Source: Choristoneura fumiferana (Eukaryota > Arthropoda > Insecta > Lepidoptera > Tortricidae). From it: a DNA stretch of 64,000 nt. Positions 53,950 to 63,814 of the stretch are shown piece after piece. A program made the position numbers and the translations under genes. Positions within the stretch are counted from its first letter, which is position 1; each line of letters opens with the position of its first letter. Where the stretch lies: the NCBI RefSeq assembly GCF_025370935.1, contig NC_133499.1, forward strand, positions 1,710,582 through 1,774,581, given 5' to 3'. The notes under the pieces are model-generated. The model saw only the letters and a list, made by a program, of their open reading frames with translations, ran no database searches and had not been told where the DNA came from.

Positions 53950-54235
53950 CCATATTGAAAATAAACTGAAACAAAGATGCACAGAAAAACCAGAAAAATA
54001 GACCAGCGCTAGGAATCGAACCCAGGTCCTCGGCATTCCGTGCCACGTGCTATACCGCTACACCATCACTGGACAGGGGTACGGTGTACGGTTACGAATT
54101 TCTCCTATGCACCACATATCTCAGCTTGTTTGTTTCTTATTTAGTCACTCAAGCAGCGACACTAGCGACATCTATGCTGTAGCCCTCATCGAGAAACTTT
54201 CAGCATTCCATTGGAACTAACCGCTCAGCCTATTC
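53950..54235 (-). mobile_element. tRNA-headed SINE (family B), minus
   Basis: gatgcacagaaaaaccagaa, B box complement ggaatcgaaccc, tatgcaccacat, ctagcgacatctatgct; partner of 45893-46160. Confidence 0.65.
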
Positions 54236-54474
54236 TTTTTTAACTGAAATAAAATTTTTGTTCAACTTCATCTAACATTCAGTACATTTTATTGTGAACG
54301 AAAATCGAAAAGTAATTTTGTATTCTTTGTCTTACCTAAATCCCTCTAGCGTCCGATAGCAGCACTAAAATAACACTACTGTCTGCAATTTGAAATACTT
54401 TTTTAAGGCCATCTAGTGCTGAGTAGTCTTACTAATGTAATAACGCCATCTGTTTTTTGTTAAAGGCAACAATT

Positions 54475-54590
54475 ATACAGCGCCTCTTACGGGGAGTAGA
54501 AAAAACTAGGCTTAGTCTAATCTACCGTTAGATGTCGTAACGAGCGACTTAAAACTTCAGTAGATTGTTTCGCAAAAGGATTATAATACG
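54475..54590. repeat. Family G repeat, copy 3
   Basis: acagcgcctcttacgg ... gttagatgtcgtaacgag ... tttcgcaaaaggatta. Confidence 0.65.
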
Positions 54591-54969
54591 TTTAACCATT
54601 AATGCGTTATGCGGGACATGGTGTTAGAAGTTGACTGCTCCACAAATTGACTAAAATAGGGGACCTTGCACTACTTTTATTGAAAACCATCTACAAGGAT
54701 TTTAAGATTTAGCTTGTGGAACGTCAACTTCTAACACGTCGTCCCCGCTTCCTTAAAACTGTAATAACGTCGTCGGGGATAGTGCAAATCCACGTAGCTT
54801 GCGTTGAATAAGTCCGCATTACGGACAAATTTAGCCAATTTCAAAATTCGTAAATTATTTAAAGTCAAAAGCTTCCGCTGTATAAATGAAAGAAATAATT
54901 TATTGCCACAAAAAAATAGACGAAGTTCAGATACCTCGCTCGTAATAATAATATTAGCCGTATCAACAA

Positions 54970-55110
54970 TGGGTAAAATCTTGCAAGTTCATTTTGACCC
55001 ACTTCCAGCGGTCGGATTGACTTGACATTTGGTATACATATGCAAGTTGGTTGACAATGCAAGTACAGTCAACAAAAAGTACCGTCAGCAAAAAGAAGCT
55101 TGTATTAAAA
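54970..55110 (+). mobile_element. Family D repeat fragment
   Basis: atcttgcaagttcattttga, gcggtcggattgact, agcaaaaagaagcttgtatt. Confidence 0.6.
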
Positions 55111-55114
55111 GTAG

Positions 55115-56390
55115 TTTTTTATTTTTTTTACCGTTCACCATGCTGACAGATGCTGGACTCAAATGAAATCATGGTAATATGATGTGATGGCATGATAAAT
55201 GGTCGTGTTACCCTGAGGATGGACTCTGGTTAAATTCGACTCGCGTCAGTGTAGTGTGGTGGTGGTGATAATTGGGTTTGTGGGATTTGTGTATGTTCTT
55301 ACAGTCTAGAGGTGGAGGAACTACATGATCACACGTTTTTGTAGCTTTAATAAGGTCGCGGGTGAGCAAAGTAATAGTCATTGATATGGACCTCAGTGCG
55401 TGAAGTAATGCCTGATTCAATAAATAATTTATAAAGTGATCGTCAGTCGAATTAGAATTTTAAGGAATTTAATAAAAATAAAAAATGACAACAAAAATGT
55501 GATCTGATTAAAAAACGTATATTAATAACTCAGATGCTCTTAAAGCTACGTTCACAGTTATGGCCTAAACATAATTATTGCTAGTAATACGTCAGACGCA
55601 GAATTTCATACATTTCTATTAAATAGCAGTTATATTAGCATCAGAACTAAAAGGGAATGAATTGGCGACCACAGCGCTTCGAGTGTCGAATAGCGGTACT
55701 AAAACACATGCTTGTGTAAAAACTAAACTTCTGGGTACAGACTGACCAAAGTTACCAACTTAACTGTCAATTGAAAAAGTTATTATACTAACTTGGTCAT
55801 TTTGTATCGTTTTTTGGAATACTAAACGACCGACTGGAAAAAGTTCCGCTGTGTCTCGACACGAAAGTACATACCATGTTCGATTGTAACGCTACAACAG
55901 GGAACGAAAAGTTAACTTAATAAATACTAATTTTAACTAAGGCATTGACCTCCGACCTCAATCGCTCAATCGATACCTATCTTTATTTTGCTTAAAATGT
56001 CGTTATATACAGGCCACAGTAAAACAAAATGTTTCACATACTTCACTAGCATCAAGTATTCTTACTCTTAGCTCGAGCTGCGATTATTTTCGAATTAAGC
56101 TAGAAAAGTTTACAGATAGACGACCAAAATTGCCGTCCAAAATAGACGGTTTGACATAATATATTTACTTAAGTTTAATGAAAAAGTAACTAAACAGTTG
56201 TGTGGCATATAACACGAACCATTTAGAACAACAAATTTCGGGTAAGTATCCAGCGGTTTTTGAGGGGTTTTTCCTCTTCATTACCGTTTGGGCAAGTATT
56301 ATTAAAAGAGATGATACTCAGGGTTACATTTTCATGAAACTAAAGACACTACCGATGCTATATAGAGCTATAGCGTGATCAAAATTCTTG
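55115..56390. other. Unassigned
   Basis: AT-rich; short gtggtggtgg tract near 55255. No gene recognised. Confidence 0.4.
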
Positions 56391-56414
56391 CGACTATGCC
56401 CTATTTCACAAAGC

Positions 56415-56495
56415 TACAATTTTCAATTTACAAGCGGTAGTCTTTGTTTAACAGTATGCATTGAAAAGAGACTACCGCTTGTAAATTGTAACATG
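56415..56495. repeat. Hairpin
   Basis: caatttacaagcggtagtct pairs with agactaccgcttgtaaattg around a short loop. Confidence 0.75.
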
Positions 56496-56508
56496 TTCGT
56501 GAAATATG

Positions 56509-56882
56509 GCACGGCCAGCGGCCATTTTTCCAGCGATAAATCTGGTCAAGCGACATAGCGATAAAGCTAAAAATGTTGAGCTTTGTCGCTGAAAAAAAAA
56601 ACCTCTTCAATTTGGGAGAAAAACTGTTATTTTTTTTTCATTCACTCCAATTTCTTTTATTTGTACCACTGCCACGACTGCTACTAAATGAGATTAAGAA
56701 ATCAGCTTCCAAGACCAAGACCATTCCTGCAAGCAGCCATCTTGTTGCTGCTGCTGGACTCCGCGACTTGATGCTACTTTTTTTGAGTCGCGGGAAATTG
56801 AAAATCACATGCAAAATGGGGTCACGTGACCAGATTTATCGCTGCAAACGAGCGACGAGCGACTGCTTGTGGCCGCGCCTTA
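56509..56882. mobile_element. Inverted-ended MITE, ~370 bp
   Basis: ggcacggccagcggcca / tgtggccgcgcctt ends; inner arms agcgataaatctggtca (56530) and tgaccagatttatcgct (56826). Confidence 0.6.
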
Positions 56883-57158
56883 ATAAACATGTCATATTTT
56901 CTTGACATGGTGTCGTACGGAATTCAAAGTCACATCAACAAAATGTCTGAGAAAAATGACTGAAATTTTACGCTAGTAAAAAAATGTACAGCACGTCTTC
57001 TTCTTATTTGAGAGTTACACTGTCGGTGCAGCCGATGAATGGCTCTCCACTTCTCTACTCAAAGCTGCTTCCTTGACCTCCTTATACAACACTACTACTA
57101 CTACACATCAGTAGGTACTACGAGAAAACAATGACCAATATGTCACCGCTAAGAAGCA

Positions 57159-57352
57159 AAGGCAGCGTTTCCACCAGAGATGTGCGAGGATGTGTTGCGA
57201 GAAATGTGTTTTCATGAACCAATAGAAACGCTTTATTTACCTCGCACAGCAACGCTCTGGTGGAAACAGCTCAGCGGAGCAAGGCGAGGTAAATGAACTG
57301 TTCCTATTCCTATTGGTTCATCCTCGCACATCTCTGGTTTGAACGTACCCTT
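57159..57352. mobile_element. Foldback MITE, ~194 bp
   Basis: gtttccaccagagatgtgcg and cgcacatctctggtttgaac ends; gaaccaatagaaacg inside. Confidence 0.7.
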
Positions 57353-57359
57353 ATGGGAT

Positions 57360-57928
57360 GGTAATGGGGTTTAAAAGAGCTGTCAAAACACTCTACTATT
57401 CAACCGTATAACCCTTAGAAACTCAAAGCAAATAATACATTGGTACCTATAATTATTTAATTTTAGTAGTACTTACTAGTTATTACAAATAACCAGCTAA
57501 CTAATTTCGTTGGTCCACGTAACTAAAATTCTTACGATATACTTACTTTACAATGTGTTAAGAATACCGGCCAAGCACTTGGCCGGACTCGCAGACAAAG
57601 GATTATGCAGCGAGCAATTGTCAATATAACATCAAACAAAAGACTTGGAAAAACAAATTTCTTTTCCGGGTGTCCACGCTTAATTTTTTAAATTAATTTC
57701 ACTTCTATTATTTGTTTTTACAGTCTTCATAGTAAAACAATGTATAAAAAATTCAAATAATTGTCATAACGATTTAAAAGGACGTATGGAGTCCTAAAAA
57801 AATAGAAATATCTCGAAATGCAAGATTGGAATGATAAAAAAAGTATTTTGAGCTGGCCCCATATTAATTATAGGTGATTCTCCATTTTGGGAGAGATACA
57901 TTTTAATACTACATAGTACGTGATTCCT
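57360..57928. other. FAR-B 3' flank
   Basis: Probable 3' UTR and intergenic sequence downstream of the FAR-B stop; no other feature seen. Confidence 0.4.
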
Positions 57929-58007
57929 CTATCGCAGTCTTCCGGCCAGCAATCTGAAGAAGTAGTAACCAGTAGCTGCTAGTACTAATTTATGCACCCA
58001 ATACAAC
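57929..58007 (-). CDS. FAR-B last exon (membrane tail, stop)
   Basis: 79 nt; acceptor ccttttttgcag. Completes the Arg codon and encodes LYWVHKLVLAATGYYFFRLL then AGRLR and TAG (57929-57931). This is the hydrophobic C-terminal anchor expected of FARs. Confidence 0.9.
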
Positions 58008-61000
58008 CTGCAAAAAAGGTAAAACATTAATAAATTAAAAAGACTATACAATTTCTCTATTTCAGCTTACATTTTGCCATCTAGCGTCGAGTAGCATGAC
58101 CAATCAGTACTAAAGTTTTAGCTCAGGTGACGCACCGAGCTACGAGAAGAAAAGATTGAAAAAAGCGCTATCTAGCGCCGAGTAGCCAGACTAGTTATTG
58201 TTAAAATTTTTCATCCGCACAGCAAAAGAAAAAGATTATAAACAGCGCTCACTAGCGTCGAGTAGCTAGACTAATTAGTACTCAAATTTTACAAGAGAAT
58301 TCGTACTACGATAGGCAAGCTACTATGACTATGTGTACATTTTACGACGGTAGCGCCGCTGCTTGATAAGTCGTTAAATCTTAAAATAAGAGTTAAGGTA
58401 TTTCACCTGTTAAGCTTAGTCCGCGCCTGTGTGAGCGAGTCAGCGCCATCTTTCAACACATATTTCCTAATCCCGAGCATGTAAGTGCCGATATATTCCT
58501 CCCAGTCTATGTCGGGCCAGTGGGGGAACACTACTCCGTCAGAAGCGGCACAGGCGTCCTTATGGAGTGCTGTCAGTTGTTGCACTCCAAACGTCCATTC
58601 ATTGTTGGCGAAGTATTCTCCGGTGGCGGCGGCCATTTTGAATCTGCGGGCGAGCTTCATCATGCTGTGAAGTCAGAAGTAAAAATGTTTAATTAAAAAA
58701 AATACTCTTTACGCCATCTAGCGACGAATAGAAGAAATAAAACAGGCAGTTTAAGGTTAGGGTTAATTGAGGGTAACGTAATAAATTTCGGATTGCAGTA
58801 ATTTACTCAATCGGAATCGGAGATTTAAGAGGTTATTGTACATCTCACAGCCCTATATACGTCCCACTGCTGGGCACAGATCTCCTCTAAGAATAAGATG
58901 ACTTGGGCCGTAGTTCCCACGCGGGCCCAGTGAAGATTGAACTTCACACACACCATTACATTGCTTCACAGAATATACAGTTTTCCTCACGATGTTTTTG
59001 TTCCAGGATCGTCTCCGCAGGACGGAACTCCTCAGTGGTATGTGGCCTCGACTTACACAACACAACTTAACAAAACCTTATTTTAATTTAGCATGCCAAA
59101 GGCTGCTCCTATTGAGCCGACCTCCGACTTTGGACTCTAAGGGAGAGTTATGCAAGCAATCGGAGTTTATAATAAGAGATATGATACAGTCGAGGTCAAA
59201 GGTATCTTTTCACTTTAGTACAGTCACCAGCACCAATATCTGACGTCAATAAAGCGTGCATAAGTATCTGATACGATTCTATTTCTAGGGTTGGTAGCAC
59301 GTGTCAGATATTTTCGCACGCTCCGCTGTGGCAGATATTAATGCAGGTGACTGTACCTTATCACTGTATGCCTTCTGACAATTTTATATAAAGGTTCAAA
59401 CATGACGTGACAGCGACAAGATACTAAAGTGTAAAGATATCTTTAACCTCGTCATTATATTGTTTATTATAAAGATTGCCTGGAAGAGCTCGCTGTGAAG
59501 CAATAAGGCCGCCTATTGTTTACCTTGGAAAACCTGTGTTTTCTGTACTGCTCACTCGTACTATTGTGTTGGTGTTCAATAAAGAGTCATTGTTTTGTTT
59601 TGTTTTGTATTGTATACTTACATAGCCTTCCGTCCCTGTGCGCGCAGCAGCAGGTCATAGAGGAAGGCGGGCAGAAAGTGGCACGTCACCTCCCAGAAGG
59701 TGTTCACTGCGCGGGACTCCGTGAACGAGAAGTTCGGGTACCACATCACGTACCTGCGGGGACGTTCCAAAACAAAAATCAAATATTTTAAAAAGAAAAA
59801 TTGAACTGATTACAAAAAACCTGAAAATAATTGTCTACTAGTTTGAAGTCGGTGCCTCAGCACGAGCCAGCAGGAGTGGAACTATAGCTATACCTCACCT
59901 TCATACATACTATATACTAAGGGGCTGTTTCTCCATCCATTGATTAGTGTTAACTGACGGTTAAATGTGATGCCGTCTCTATTTGTTTTGTTCGAATAGA
60001 CGGAGACGGCATCACATTTAAACGTCAGTTAACACTATAATCAATGGATGGTGAAAATTTTTTTGGAGTCGGTTTTACGTTTTTATTACATATTCTTAAT
60101 TTCTTACTTTTTAGTGATTTTTACAGCTCACAACGATTCCATTAAGCCCAAACTGGGGTTAGTTACATTGTTTTATAACAGTTCCATTTTTTTTGAAGTC
60201 GGTGAAAAGGGCGCGCTTACTTGGTGGGGTTCTCTCGGGCGTACTTGACGAAGAGCCGCGAGAAGGCGCCCCACTGCAGCGGGCTGATGGAGCCCGACGT
60301 CACGTTGTACACGGGACAGCGGGCTGCCCTACAACACACAAACTTGCTTAGCAAATAGTCCATTGGCTCTCGTTGGCTCGAGAGGAAGAGCTACGAATTA
60401 GGGGTTCATATTGGCTACCATGATTATTGAAAATCCGAATGTAATGTTTGTCAGAATGACCACTTGTCATATCATAACCCTTTTTTCTCTGAATCCAAGA
60501 ACTGTTCAAAATTGAATTTATAATTATGTTGTTGTATTCTTGGTTGCCCTGAAAACCAGCGCCATGAGTCATCATCCATCCCAGCCTATATACGTCCCAC
60601 TGCTGGGCACAGGCCTCCTCTCAGAACAAGAGGGCTTGGGCCACAGTTCCCACGCGGGCCCAGTGCGGATTGGGAACTTCACACGCACCATTGAATTGCT
60701 TCGCAGGTTTGTGCAGGTTTCCTCACGATGTTTTCCTTCACCGCAAAGCTCGTGATAAATTTCAAATGTAATTCCGCACATGAATTTCGAAAAACTCAGA
60801 GGTGCGAGCCGGGGTTTGAACCCACGACCCTCTGTTTGAGAGGCGATAGGTCAAACCACTAGGCCACCACGGCTTCATTTACTTTATTAAATTAATTAAG
60901 CGCCATGAGTGCGCGAGCGCATTTGCTGAGCGGGATCCATTTTGGTGCTTTGTTAACTACTGTTATATTTAGATTAAGATTTCATGTACAATTTTTTTTA

Positions 61001-63791
61001 CTCCAAATAAATCAATTCTATTCTATACTATTCTAATTGTTATAAACCTAACCTAACCTATAGTTTTCGATAGGATGACCATTTTGCAGGTGGTAGGACC
61101 TTGTGCAAGGTCCGCCCGGATTGCTACCACCATCTTGCTCGCTAATCCTGCCGTGAAACAGCAGTGCTTGCACTGTTGTGTTTCGGCGTGGAGAGTAAGA
61201 CAGCCGGTGAAATTACTGGCACTTGAGGTATCCCATCTTAGGCCTCTAGGTTGGCAACGCATCTGCAATACCCCTGGTGTTGCAGATGTTTATGGGCGGT
61301 GGTGATCTCTTACCATCAGGAGACCCACTTGCTCGTTTGCCATCCAGTCAAATAAAAAAAAAAAAAAAAAAAAAAATTTTCAGAAAAATTTAAGTTGGGA
61401 AAAAAATTATGTCAAGCGATGATTCGGACAAACATAACGGTGTGACTAGCGAAAACTACGAATAATAATTTATTTTTCGTAGAGCGAAGAGTATGCAAAC
61501 TAGGGCGCTCCCACGAATCAGTTCGAAACATGTCGAGCTAAACCTGGTTTAGGACGTGAGCTATTCGCATTAATTTCACTTAGTATAAGTGTTCAGGTAA
61601 TACTAACTTGCCGCTGCCTTACCGCCAGGCCACCAGGATGCAGCCCACCAGGGCGACCGGTACCAGGTCCACGACGCAGCACTCGCGGCAGAACCCCGAG
61701 CGGCACGTGCCACAGAACACCTCCATTACTTACTTGCCGCTGCCTTGCCGCCAGGCCGCCAGGATGCAGCAGTTGACCACCAGGTCGACCGGTACCAGGT
61801 CCACGACGTAGCGCTCGCGGCAGAACCCCGAGCGGCACGTGCCACGGAACACCTCCATTACTTACTTGCCGCTGCCTTGCCGCCAGGCCGCCAGGATGCA
61901 GCAGTTGACCACCAGGTCGACCGGTACCAGGTCCACCACGCAGCGCTCGCGGCAGAACCCCGAGCGGTACGTGCCGCGGGACACCTCCATTACTTACTTG
62001 CCGCTGCCTTGCCGCCAGGCCGCCAGGATGCAGCAGTTGACCACCAGGTCGACCGGTACCAGGTCCACCACGCAGCGCTCGCGGCAGAACCCCGAGCGGT
62101 ACGTGCCGCGGGACACCTCCATTATTATACCTGAGGAGAGGCCCTTATTAGCAGACATTAATTGGCATAATTTTACAATTATTACAAGCTTTTTTATTCC
62201 TGTCCCGTTGTCTGTCTCTAATCAAATCTTCCAAGTTAAATTTGACCAACTTCCAGTAGTCAGATTGACTTGAAATTTGGCATACTTATGTAAATCTGGT
62301 GACAATACAATAATTTAGTAGTGACATCCTGGTGGTCCGGCTAGGATCGTCGCTGCAGAATGGAACTCCTCAATGGTTAATGTCGATTGGATGACAATTC
62401 AAGTACAGTCAGCAAAAAAGCTTGTATTAAAACATTTTTAACAATAAGAGGGAAGAAGAGTTTGGTAGCGAACTGTCACCGCCATTACCCTTTCTACAGC
62501 TGTCTGTCAGATAGCAAACAATAAGCCGTGACCGCCTAGCGGTTTCGCCGATGGCCTCTCAAACATTCATCCATCTATTCCGTTTTTGCCATTTTGGCTA
62601 CAGAACCCTAAAAAGTACGTTCAGCAAAAAAGCTTGTGTTAAAAATGATTTTTTTACCAAAAACTTATTTTTATTTGTTATTTTATTTGAATTGCTTGCT
62701 TGCTTGAAATTCTAACGAAACTGGGAAATATTGATATGGAAAATGTTAATTCGGTTTTCTTATAACAGTATCGCTATGTACAGTCGAGCCATTAAATTTG
62801 ATTCCTGAACCGCCGTAGAACGTTCTCACTGTAAGTGTCACAATGAGTTCCCTTGTCAAACAATCCGATTTCTGCGAAAAGGTTCCACAGTGGGTTGGTT
62901 GATGATTCGTTGGTTTGATAGCAAAAGTTCTATGGTAAATTTAACTCCGCTATTTGCCGGTAGATGGCGCTGTACGGCTTTTGTATCGTGCTAACGGAAT
63001 GACTTCAGCAAATCCTTACATTTTAATAAACGTTTCGCATCTTCAATTAAGTAAGACATGATTGCAAGTATTTCAATGTTTCTGTCTCAAACAGACTCTC
63101 ATAAGTGAAATATATAGGCGCCCTTTACTGTTATTGCCTATAGTTGGAATTGATGCATCACTAACAGATGTTGAGGTCATTAAAATACTTGCAATTCTGT
63201 TGCTGATAACAAAAGAAATTCCTACTTCTACTTGATCCAACCCAATCTTTAATAGGGTCATTCATTATTCGAGCCTTTATTTTTAACCCCCGACGAACAA
63301 AGTTAATACCCGCCAAGACTTAGTCACTTCAAAGTTCAATATCTCAAAAACGGCAAAACCGATTTTGATAAAACATGACTGTATAAGAGCCATCGCTAGA
63401 AAACCTGATTTCAAATAAAAAAAAGCATTCAAATCGGTCCACCCGTTTAAGAGCTACGGTGCCACAGACAGACACACATAGCGGTCAAACTCATAACACC
63501 CTTCTTTTTGCGTCGAGGGTTAAAAAAATTGGAAAACCCCCCGACTTTGTTTAACCCCCAACGCGAAAAGAGGGGTGTAATAAATTTAACCGCTATGTGT
63601 GTCTGCCTGTGGCACCGTAGCTCTTAAACGGGTGGAGTTTGAGATATTGATTAACATTAGATGATATATTAATTTTCGATATTCAGATACGCCCGCTCCC
63701 GATTCCCGTTACCACCAAACTGGGTACTCACCAGTGACGCCGTACACGTTGTCGATCCATCCAGGGAAAGGCTCCTGCAGGGCAGCCGTCA
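57929..63791 (-). CDS. Fatty acyl-CoA reductase B (FAR-B), C-terminal six exons, 5' part beyond window
   Basis: Second FAR, read right to left: 63791-63732, 62130-61998, 60328-60221, 59753-59622, 58664-58407, 58007-57929. All GT-AG junctions keep frame (770 nt, 255 residues plus TAG). Seen: EPFPGWIDN at the start, VPVDLVVN (exon 2), VYNVTSG with W-G (exon 3), WYPNFSF and HFLPAFLYDLLL (exon 4), DIDWEEYIGTYMLGIRKYVL (exon 5) and a terminal hydrophobic segment (exon 6). These are the C-terminal half of the NAD-binding domain and the FAR_C domain; the YxxxK exon and everything N-terminal lie past 64000. Expected role: NADPH-dependent reduction of fatty acyl-CoA to alcohol. It is convergent with FAR-A, and the two proteins differ strongly, so this is not a recent duplicate. 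Three extra exon copies lie inside the gene at 61608-61997. Confidence 0.93.
58407..58664 (-). CDS. FAR-B exon 5 (FAR_C core)
   Basis: 258 nt; acceptor gacttcacag, donor AACAG|gtgaaa. Encodes MMKLARRFKMAAATGEYFAN to GIRKYVLKDGADSLTQARTK, including DIDWEEYIGTYMLGIRKY, the most recognisable FAR_C signature. A TGA directly after the donor could end the protein here, but the next exon gives a better, family-like tail. Confidence 0.94.
58850..59000 (-). mobile_element. SINE family A fragment in FAR-B intron
   Basis: ccctatatacgtcccactgc ... cacgatgttttt; tRNA head missing. Confidence 0.65.
59219..59355. mobile_element. Tc1/mariner-like MITE, intact 137 bp
   Basis: cagtcaccagcaccaatatc at the left, inverted atattaatgcaggtgactg at the right, TA at both ends. 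Lies in a FAR-B intron. Confidence 0.7.
59476..59620 (+). mobile_element. LINE 3' UTR tail
   Basis: tgcctggaagagctcgctgt to caataaagagtcattg then tgtattg repeats, ending against the donor of the 59622-59753 exon; partner of 13765-13905. Confidence 0.6.
59622..59753 (-). CDS. FAR-B exon 4 (start of FAR_C domain)
   Basis: 132 nt; acceptor gtccccgcag, donor GCTAT|gtaagt. Encodes YVMWYPNFSFTESRAVN then HFLPAFLYDLLLRAQGRKA, parallel to FAR-A exon 8. Confidence 0.94.
59800..60100. mobile_element. Foldback family E with nested Harbinger MITE
   Basis: gtttgaagtcggtgcctcag on the left and ttggagtcggttttacg on the right; the MITE 59921-60056 fills the middle and lacks its last ~10 bp. Confidence 0.65.
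60221..60328 (-). CDS. FAR-B exon 3 of those visible
   Basis: 108 nt; acceptor gtgtgttgtag, donor CCAA|gtaagc. Encodes AARCPVYNVTSGSISPLQWG and AFSRLFVKYARENPT. This is the VYN-x-x-S...W-G region that joins the reductase and FAR_C domains. Confidence 0.93.
60571..60875 (-). mobile_element. SINE family A, full length, in FAR-B intron
   Basis: catcccagcctatatacgtc to ccaccacggctt. Confidence 0.85.
61084..61374 (+). mobile_element. 285-bp poly(A) retroposon unit (plus), in FAR-B intron
   Basis: Starts tgcaggtggtaggaccttgt and ends at a poly-A run of 25 bases; best plus-strand copy and a good consensus for the family. Confidence 0.8.
61608..61997 (-). repeat. Three extra tandem copies of the FAR-B VPVD exon
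   Basis: Head-to-tail copies downstream (in gene sense) of the used exon: 61866-61997 (132 bp, same sequence as the used copy), 61734-61865 (132 bp, a few substitutions, e.g. Ser to Phe and Tyr to Cys), and 61608-61733 (126 bp, 6-bp deletion, more substitutions and a CAA to TAA nonsense change before GSGK). Each junction reads GGCAAGTAAGTAATGGAG: the donor of one copy is fused directly to the ATGGAG of the next, with no intron or acceptor between them. Reading through gives an in-frame TAA at every junction. Only the outermost copy has a different donor, gttagtat. Confidence 0.9.
61998..62130 (-). CDS. FAR-B exon (VPVD segment), functional copy of a four-copy array
   Basis: 133-nt exon; acceptor ctctcctcag, donor CAA|gtaagt on the minus strand. 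Encodes IIMEVSRGTYRSGFC, then VVDLVPVDLVVNCC and AAWRQGSG. Both junctions are in frame with neighbours 63732-63791 and 60221-60328. It corresponds to FAR-A exon 6. It is identical to the adjacent copy 61866-61997 over its shared length but is the only copy with a pyrimidine-rich acceptor, so I take it as the exon used. Confidence 0.85.
62185..62430 (+). mobile_element. Family D repeat in FAR-B intron
   Basis: acaagcttttttattcctgt to cagtcagcaaaaaagcttgt. Confidence 0.65.
62435..63280. other. FAR-B intron, mostly unassigned
   Basis: A SINE A head fragment at 62524-62566 (gccgtgaccgcctagcggtt) and a tagatggcgctgta motif at 62962; nothing else. Confidence 0.4.
63283..63650. repeat. Inverted pair of cccccgacg-type repeats
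   Basis: 63283-63525 (minus) and 63546-63650 (plus) face each other; both include gaccgctatgtgtgtctg or its complement. Confidence 0.6.
63732..63791 (-). CDS. FAR-B exon (EPFPGW), first in window
   Basis: 60-nt exon; acceptor attctgcag, donor ACTG|gtgagt on the minus strand. Encodes TAALQEPFPGWIDNVYGVT, the same segment as FAR-A exon 5. It enters in phase with two bases of a codon begun in an exon outside the window. Confidence 0.93.
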
Positions 63792-63814
63792 CTGCAGAAT
63801 AGAACATATTTTTA

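Noticed and set aside
58403..58406. TGA as the stop of FAR-B
   Set aside because: It overlaps a good donor (AACAG|gtgaaa), and splicing to 58007 adds a family-like hydrophobic tail and stop.
61745..62273. Plus-strand open frames of 129 and 144 codons with tandem repeats
   Set aside because: They are the antisense of the four FAR-B exon copies; repetition and GC content of the real exon explain the openness.
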